Under the pieces are notes generated by a model. That model was given only the letters and a program-made list of their open reading frames with translations, was not told the DNA's origin and did not search any database. Shown in pieces: positions 12,101-21,100 of a DNA stretch of 64,000 bases. The position numbers and the translations under genes were made by a program. Positions within the stretch are counted from its first letter, which is position 1; each line of letters opens with the position of its first letter. Source of the DNA: Isoperla grammatica (taxonomy: Eukaryota; Arthropoda; Insecta; Plecoptera; Perlodidae); the NCBI GenBank assembly GCA_945910005.1, contig OX246746.1, positions 27,675,075 through 27,739,074 on the forward strand, read 5' to 3'.

Positions 12101-15100
12101 ATTATTTGAATAATCTATTCTACAGTGAATTCATAAACTTAATATTTTAATCAGTTCTCGTAAATGAGTAGGTAGGCTACACAATAAATATTAAATACCC
12201 ATGAATCATTGCCTACTATACCTGTTATATACCTGGTATATATTTAAACTAAAGCAACACACCAAAATTCAAACACAATTTCTAAATTGTTCGCATGAAA
12301 AAGGAACTACCTAATCAAATCCAAAGTTCCTTACAGGCTAAACTTTCTAGTTCCTACCAAACTTTGAAAAAAATGTTGATGAAATTCTGGCTAAGATATT
12401 TCTCCTCAGGTTTCACAAGTACTACTTGATTACAGGCAACAAACTGGTTTGAAAATTGATGCCACTAACTAGGGCTGTGCGAGCAGGGATTTTTCAAGTC
12501 GAGCGAGATCGAGCAAGATTCAGAAGATATTCTTGAATCTCGAGCGAGATTCGAGATCGAGCGAACAAAAAATGTTCTTGAATATCGAGCGAGATTCGAG
12601 ATAAAAACAGACTTTGCTTATTACCTTTCTAGAACTGTAGGCCTAATAATAATATAATAATACATAATAACACATAACGCGATGTTTTTTTTTTTTTCGA
12701 AAAAATATTCTAGGCCTATATCTTTGCTCGCGCTAGAATCGGAGAGTACAAATTTCCAAACGCATTTCGCAATGTTTGAAATTCCCGCCTAAAGTCGATA
12801 AAGTAGTAACTTTCCATACCGGCAAGTCGATCAAACAGTTCCAGTCTAGCCCCGATGCTAGCGCAGCCACTTATTAATTGAAGAACTTCTAAGGGGTTTA
12901 GGGGGAGTGGGGTGATATCCAAGATGGACGTTGTCAATGGAAAGTGTTGACTTGGTCTGCGGAATTTTTACCAGCAAGCAATTTTGCAAATAGTTAAGAC
13001 TATTTTTGAAGTCCATGGCATATTACTAGAATCCATGTTTTGGTAGTACAATCATGAAAATAGGCCGCCTAAATGTTTTATCAAGATTATACATAGCCTA
13101 TGGTAGGCCTAGGCCTAGGCCTACCTTACGTAAGACGCTCTAAGAAGCTCTTAATAATTCTGCGGTAGGCCTGTTAGTATTACGAAATTTGGTTAAAATA
13201 TAAAAAAATGATGAAATATTGTGTACGTCCTAGAATATCCACAGAATGTTTCTGTTTTTAATATATTACGCTTTCTTTCTCGAGCCCGCTCGAGACTCGA
13301 ATTTTCGAGCAGGTGTTTGAGCAAGTCGAGCGATACACGAGCAGAATTTTTATCTCGATCTCGTCTCGAAATTTCGAGACTCGCACAGCTCTACCACTAA
13401 CCATAGTGTGCAAAACAATGAATTACGATAGAACAACTCATCAATTCTAGGTAGATATCTACTCCTATATTTAACCGATGGGAATGTCACCTAAATTCGA
13501 ATTGACGAGATAACAACAAAACAGACAAGCTGGTATGACAGAAAAGACAATATCACTAGGTGCACACATTTTTACTCACCTGTCAAACTAACCGTTACAT
13601 TCGGAAGATGGGCGAACACCTTTATCTTCGGAAAGCGGGGATCGTCTTGAATTAGGCATTTGTCGACATTGACAATCAAAGACATTGGCTGAAGGAGATG
13701 TAGAGGAGTTACTTTATTTTCTTCCAACGTTTGTTTCCAGTCTTCTCCACCGAACGCGATCAGTACTTGCATATCTTTAAGGTTGAGACTGAACTTGTCA
13801 TAGCTCTGAGACATCATGCGTTTCATGATGTCTTCTTCGGAAGTCCCTTGACTGTGCAAGGTACGAACATTGGGTGTTGTCGGATCTCGAGGCAGGGAAC
13901 TCATAGTGAATCGACCCAGATTTATAGCCACCAAGTCTTCACAGCTGTAACACACAACAGAGCAACTCACTTGACCCCTTATGGTATATATGCCGAGTGT
14001 CCCCTTTTTGAAACAGGTTGTTGCTGTCACAAGACCAAACAGGAATAGACTGAGAACTAAGAAAATGTTTGAAAGAAAGTGACAAGTGAATACTAGTAGA
14101 GATATATCTAATACAAACAATAATGTTAGTTAAATGTGGACTGAGATTCAATTATTAAAACTTTCATGATAGGCCTATTGCTATTTTGTCTGTTATTGGT
14201 ACACACATAAAACATAAATCAGATGTATTATTACCCCTGATATATCCCTCCAAATGGTATGATAATTACAGACGACATCAGATCAACACTTAAGTCCAAG
14301 ACAGAATGCTGCTCAATGGCATACTGCAAACCAGTGGCAGACATTTCTCTGAACGTCTGCAGTTGTGACTCGGCAACTGCTTGAAGCCTAGACAGAAATA
14401 ACAGCTTGTTTCAGTATAATTAAAAAAAATTGTCAACAAGGGTTGCTTTCATCAATGGAGACAATAACACCACTGAACCATAAAAGTACCCATTTCTGAT
14501 TACATTCATTAGTCAGAAGTCACTCAAATAAAATATTACCTACAAATCAACAAGGTCATCACACAGTCTAATCAATCAATAATTTAACGATTTTAATTCA
14601 CAATCCAACAAATTTTGAGAACAAAATTATAATTCAGAAAGAGTAGCGTGTGAAGAAAGCTCAATGTTCTAGTGGTGTAAGAGATGACTGATTGCTGCTT
14701 TATTTAATGTATATTCTATTCAGTTATAACACCGATTTAAGAATGAGGACACTAACGAAACTATACCATTATAAATTAAACAATAGTGAAAACATTAAAT
14801 ACTCAACAAAATAAAATAACAAAAAACAAATACTATAATACACAAGATAACATTGAACAATAAAAATTGATTGAAAGCAATGTAGCCTATATATATAGGT
14901 AGGGCATATGACATTAACATGGTGAGTGGTAATTTAATGTTTGAGTATAGACTTACTGGTTGAGAGCAGTTGGATCCATCTGCGCTTGGAATATATCAAT
15001 CACTTTATTTATGGTTCTCGCATCGTAGATTATTTGCAGAGGTCTTGATGAAATGTGAATGCGTTGATCACATCGTTTATCCAAAGGGTTAGTCTCAAAC

Positions 15101-18100
15101 AGAACATCCAAGAGGTTTACCCCACGGACCACGTCTTTTGAGACTGCTAACAACGGTGTGCGACTTCCTTGTTGTAAACCGTAGACTGTAAACTGCTGAA
15201 TTGTAGCTTCCACCCTGAAACGAAAATGCACATTACATAATACAACTAAAGTTTTTCATTGAAGTAGAGTGGAACAAGGGGCTACAGAGAGGGAATAAAA
15301 ATATACAGAAGATATGAGTAGCCTACTTACTATACCAGTAGGCCTACATAGAGGTAATTTAAAATTGCATTTCAAATTTTCATTTATTGCTAATCCAGTG
15401 AGATGCAAACCATTATAGGCTACCTTGTGTTTGTGTACATGTGTATGAAAGGCAATGAAGAGGAAATAGACCTACTTGAAACATTTAGAGTAGCAAAACT
15501 ATAACAAAACAATTACGAAATCAAACCTAACCACCACCCTCACTAACTAACCTGAATACTAGGGATGACATCGGGTAATAAAATCTGGATTCGATTCCAG
15601 CCCCTCAAGGATTCGGGTAACCCGAATCCTAGAAGTGTAAATCACGTCGCTCAACATGTTATTTGAAGGCCATTGACCGCCCGTGGCAGAAGCTACCAGC
15701 GTGCGTTCTGTCAGCCAGTGATGACGGTCGGGAAGGGGTAGGGGCACAGATAACTGATTAACCTAGTATTAGTTATCTGTGGTAGGGGTAGGCCGAGAGC
15801 CAGTGGGAGCACAGGTAAACCAGAACCCGCCCGCAGCAATCACACCACATAAAATAGGCCTAGTTTATTTTTAATCAAGCCGATAATGGGTACATAACAG
15901 AGCGGGAAAGTATTTTATTGAATGGAAACAAGTAATTTTGTTATCGCCATTGTTGGCGCATTGTTGAAGCATACAACAATTCAACTAAAAATGTACCAGA
16001 ACAAGATTCGAATCCTTAGATCGGATTCGGGTAATTTTTGGATTCGGGTAACCCGGATACCCGGATACCCGATGTCATCCCTACTGAATACTGTTTGTAA
16101 CAAAAATATATCTTTACTCCCATTGATTTAAATGTCAGTGAGTGTAGCCTACATGAAAAATAAATAAATAAGTTAAGAAAAGTAAAAAAACTGGTTTTGC
16201 TTCATAGACACTTTAGTTCAGGAACATACACTATCAATTGGCACATTGTCATTACAAATGTAGATTTTTAAATTCAAAAAGGTTAACTAAATTTAATGTT
16301 TGATGTTGATAATGATAATGATTTGATTAAATTACATACTTGAGCCCCTTGGCAGCAGGCCTTCGCTCGATGCTGCTCTTAACACCCAACAATTCGGCAT
16401 GCAACACTCGAGGTGTAGTGTACGTATCGTCGCTTATCTCGATCTCCAACGCAGAAAGGTTGAACTTGACTTTCATTTCAACAAACTCCTCCGAATAATC
16501 GACGGGATTATCGTTCTCTTGATAGTCTATTGCTCTGAATAGTTTGCGTTTCTCATCCGGAGTCATGGCGCTTTCAAACTGCTTCACTAAAAACCCAAAT
16601 AAAACCAATGAACAATAAATTACACTTAACATTGCAATCGGTTCTAATCAGAATTGGAAACCTCGGACACAACTTACCCAAGTCTGAAGTTGAGGCACTT
16701 TCATCAGCTTTGCTGGCCCCTCCCCACCAGCTTCCAAACCACCCTGCTTCCTTCTTCTGTTGGGAAATCTTCCTGCCCATTCTCTCTACATCCATCTCTA
16801 CCCTTTCACGGATAAGCACCATATTGAGGACATCCAAGGTATTTTCCAAAAAATCAATCTCACTACTCAACTCCGCAGATAGCTTCTTGGATGTAAGTTT
16901 TGTTTGGTAAGCTGTGGCATATCGGCGGCACGTGGTGGCGTGTTGTAGAATGTGATACCAGTTCCAGTTATTTTGCACTCTTCTAACATCTTCCTCTAAA
17001 ATGCACGTGTAGGCAAACTTCCACCACTCTTTGTAGTGACCCCGATAAGAGCCGACGTTGGGCCGGTACTTGCGATAGGGTGTGGCACGATTCATGCGCC
17101 CCAGGGACTCCACTAGCCCTATTACGTCGTGGTATTGGGATTTGCTGAGGCCTGGGAAATATTACCATTAAGATAAATAAAATGATTGCCAAAGTTTTGG
17201 AGATAAGAAAGAGGGAAATATGTTTAGTACAAAAAGCTCGACGAAGATAATTGAGCTCATCAGAATAAAAGTGGGCTATTTCACAAATTGATATTTTTCA
17301 ATTTAACAATTTTCGTGTTCTTTGTGGCAGCTAGTATGAAAATTTGCGATTTCAGACCTGACCGTCTTTCACTCTGAATGTCTCAGTATAAAAGTGGGTG
17401 ATGCCCAAAATTACAAACTTTCAACTTTATTGCTCATTTGTCTTTGCTTTAATGGTTTTAAATTTTAATAAACAATTTTATTAAATAAAATAAATTCACA
17501 TTTAGAGTCTACCCACTCAGTAATAAAACTGATTTTCAGTGGGGGACTTAAATTTAAAGCGACTAAACCAACCCTGTAGGCTCCGAACACCATCGACGAG
17601 CGAGTAATAACCAATCAAAGATCGATATTTCAAATACAAAACATATGAATCAGTGATTGGACAGTGCCAACACCTGCATACAAATGTCACAATCAACAAG
17701 GCCGATTCAGAACAACTTTGAATTTATTGAGTGCTTAATTATAATTATTAGTATTATGGGGGTCTGTTCTGTTGATGTTTTACTGCAATAAACAATAAAC
17801 TAGTCGTCACTAAAGATTCTAATATGGTCCAGTATTGTGAAATTGAAAAATATCCATTTGTGACATTTGGTAGCATAAGCTTAGGCCTACATTTATCCTG
17901 GTGGGCTCAATTAGCAATGCCAATAATGAACTTAGTTTAGAATATAATGTAGTCGGTAATCTGGAAATGACTAAAAGAATTTGCTGCAAATAGAGACATA
18001 CTTGAATTATCAGATTCTTGTAGGGTTTGAGAATTATCAGTAATGTTAAATGTAATGATTTTGGGATTATTTATTGGGGATATCAAATATGACATAAAAC

Positions 18101-21100
18101 AGAAAAGGATGCAATACTGTCAACATAATCTTAACATCAGGTGCATTTAGAAAATATTTACCAATCAGATGATCAACTTCATAAGGTACTTGTCCTTCTG
18201 TGTGATCAATTACTTGTGTTATTCTACCTTGTTATATGGTATCTACTTATGGTACTACTTACCCAATGACAATTTCTCCAAGTCAACAATAAGCTGGGCT
18301 TTTGGCGAGAGGTAGTTATTCAACTCTGGCTTTGGATTCAATGTTAGTTTAACAGTTGAATTAATTGGTCCCAGAACTATAAAAAGAAAATATTGAGTTA
18401 AAAATGATAAACATAATGAAACCTAGAGACAAGATATCCATAAACAAAAAAATAATGAATATATATATGTAATATCTTACTGTAACGAAAGCCGCTTGGA
18501 TGGTGGACATTACTACAAACTGTGTCTTTGAACTCATTTATAATTAATTTCCCCTCTTTACTGTTACCCTTGAATAGGGAAGTGTTAGAGTTCCAGTAGA
18601 CAGCCAGTCCTTCCATGGTTAACACCTGGAAACAGAAGTATTGTTATGTCACAAGCCACAAACACTCCACATAGTAATCTATACCATACCCGCGTTGCTT
18701 AATTTGTAATGGATGTACAATTATACGCAGTGTGCCTGCCTATTTCCGTAGGTATATACTGTAATCCCACCTTTTTATTTTTGTTTATGAATATTATTCA
18801 ACTTGTCATTACAATCACATTATACAGTAGTGAAACATGGGCGACAAATGATAATCTATCGACAAACTCCTGCACGCACAGCTACGGTCGCCCTGGCAGC
18901 AAGTTATCCAAGTTAGCCCATATTGGCGGCGAGGAGCATAGGCGAAGAGGTATCCCCCCGCCTCACGTCTCGTCGAGTTCAGTCTAACTCACCACTACGA
19001 ACGCCACCCGCTTCCGTGCCGCAAGTTGTCTGCTAAGCCAGGCATGTAGCGCTTTCGCTACTGCATACCTCCTTAGGCCTATACTGTGTTACAATGTCAA
19101 CCACAAGTGTAAGGATGATAATACAAAAATCCTTTATTTAAACGTGGCACACTTCTGACAATTCTCACAAACCCTCAGAAATTGTTTAAATGAATTATTT
19201 GTTTATTTAGTTCGGTAGTTTGGTTAGAAGTTAAGTTCCAAGTTCGATATGCATACTGGGCCCTAGGCATATGACAGTTCGAGTTTGAGTCTAAATGAAA
19301 AATGCCAGGTTTAGGCTACACAACCCTAGTAACTAACCTTGTATATCTCAGTCACTGTGTCTTGTATGATAGCTTCTTTCCACTTGTCATCTGTGGTATG
19401 AACGGACAGATGGTGCAAAGTGATACCCAATGCAAATGGTCGGCCGATTGTTGTCACTTTATCCTCGTATCGTATATGAATATCATGGATCTTAATTTGT
19501 ACATTCTTAATGATTTGTGTAGCCAGTTTTTCAACAAAGGAATCATCTGCTTTTGGTTTATCTGGAAACAAAGATATTAACTAGTAGTAGATTTTAGATA
19601 TAATAATATCATCAATAAAGGATTGTTAAAACAAAATTTTTCGATGCACAGGAGTTTAGCAATGTAATTTTTGCAAAATGAAAGTGCCACTTGTGCAATG
19701 ATGTTTTATGGTGGCGGTGCTGACACTGAGAGATCTGGTGTACTTAGGCCTACCTTTGTCCAGCTCACGTTTCTTCGCTTCTTCAACTTTTCGAAGCTGT
19801 TGCTGTTTAGCTTCCTGGAGCCATTTCTCTTCCTTTGCAGCATCGTACTTGACTTCCTCGTTAGGGACAACGAGAAGGAACAAGCGCTCGAGAGATGCTT
19901 CAACAGGTGCACTGTACAGATTTTTCCATGGAATTTTCAACACTAACTTACCTGGAACAATAATATGAAAAGAGTTCCAATATTATTAAAAAGTTTAGCT
20001 TTGAAATTGAGACACTGGCCAATTGAGGCAATTGACTTCTGAAAGTACCAACATCATTTTTGCTACTTTTGGTAGTACTACATGTTGCTACTTTAGTCTG
20101 CTTCACGTTGTACTAAGTTTTGCAAGAAATATGGGATAGTAATACAAAAAACTAGGGGTTCAAGAACATACTTTAGTAGAGTATTTTCAGTGCATTACCT
20201 TTCATGGTACCGTATTTTGTTTATGACTGTTTTAAAAAACAGGTATGGCAAGTGCATTTGTACCAGTACATTAAAACAATAGTAAACAAAATTTACCGAC
20301 CTGAAAATACTTCATAGGCCTACCCTATACCAAAGCATCGTCTTTAATTGCAACACAAAAATTGTATTGCACTGGGAGCATCTTGCATCAGTCTTGCATG
20401 ACAATCAAAAGTTGTCATGGAAGTTGGTTGCCTTATTTGCGCATGTATGGGGAGCGTAAGATTGCTTTTAAGTATCTACGAAAGAATGTCAACAATCTGT
20501 TGATTTTTGACCTAACAGAGTACTTGAAAGGGGATCTGGAGTTGGCGTGAGACTAGTTATTTGGGGACAATTTTAACAAGTGTCATCAACATCAATAACA
20601 TACCTAGATGCCCATAAGTTGTCTTTACAGGTAATGACAACTCATCAAGAGCACTTTGCTTCAAAATTAAGTTCTCGAGTACAACATCACCTGAAAGAAA
20701 AATGCCCAACTGTTATTAAATATCACTTACCAAAGGACTATGGATGCTCATGTGTACCCTTCATAGCCATACTCCCATTATAGTTTCTAACCTAAATAGG
20801 TAATTCCAAAAGGAGAGGTTTTTTATTTAGAAGCCTGAATAATATTAAACTTAGCCTATTCTTTCCATGGGACTCCATCTTTCTCAAATACATAACACTA
20901 ATAATGTGCTAATAGCATTACTTTGCCACTGAAAAAGTTTTATGTAGGCCTATTTAGCAATGTTAAGTACATCATCGTAAATTTTAAGAAGCCATATATA
21001 TTATAAAATAAAACATTGCTGATACCACAAAGGTTAGAAACTAAGGATGTGGCTCAGGAATCTGAAGATTATATTGAACATTTTGAAATAACTGTATTTA

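Noticed and set aside
18850..19330. hAT element in VPS13 intron 4
   Set aside because: Only one end-like sequence is visible and there is no duplication.
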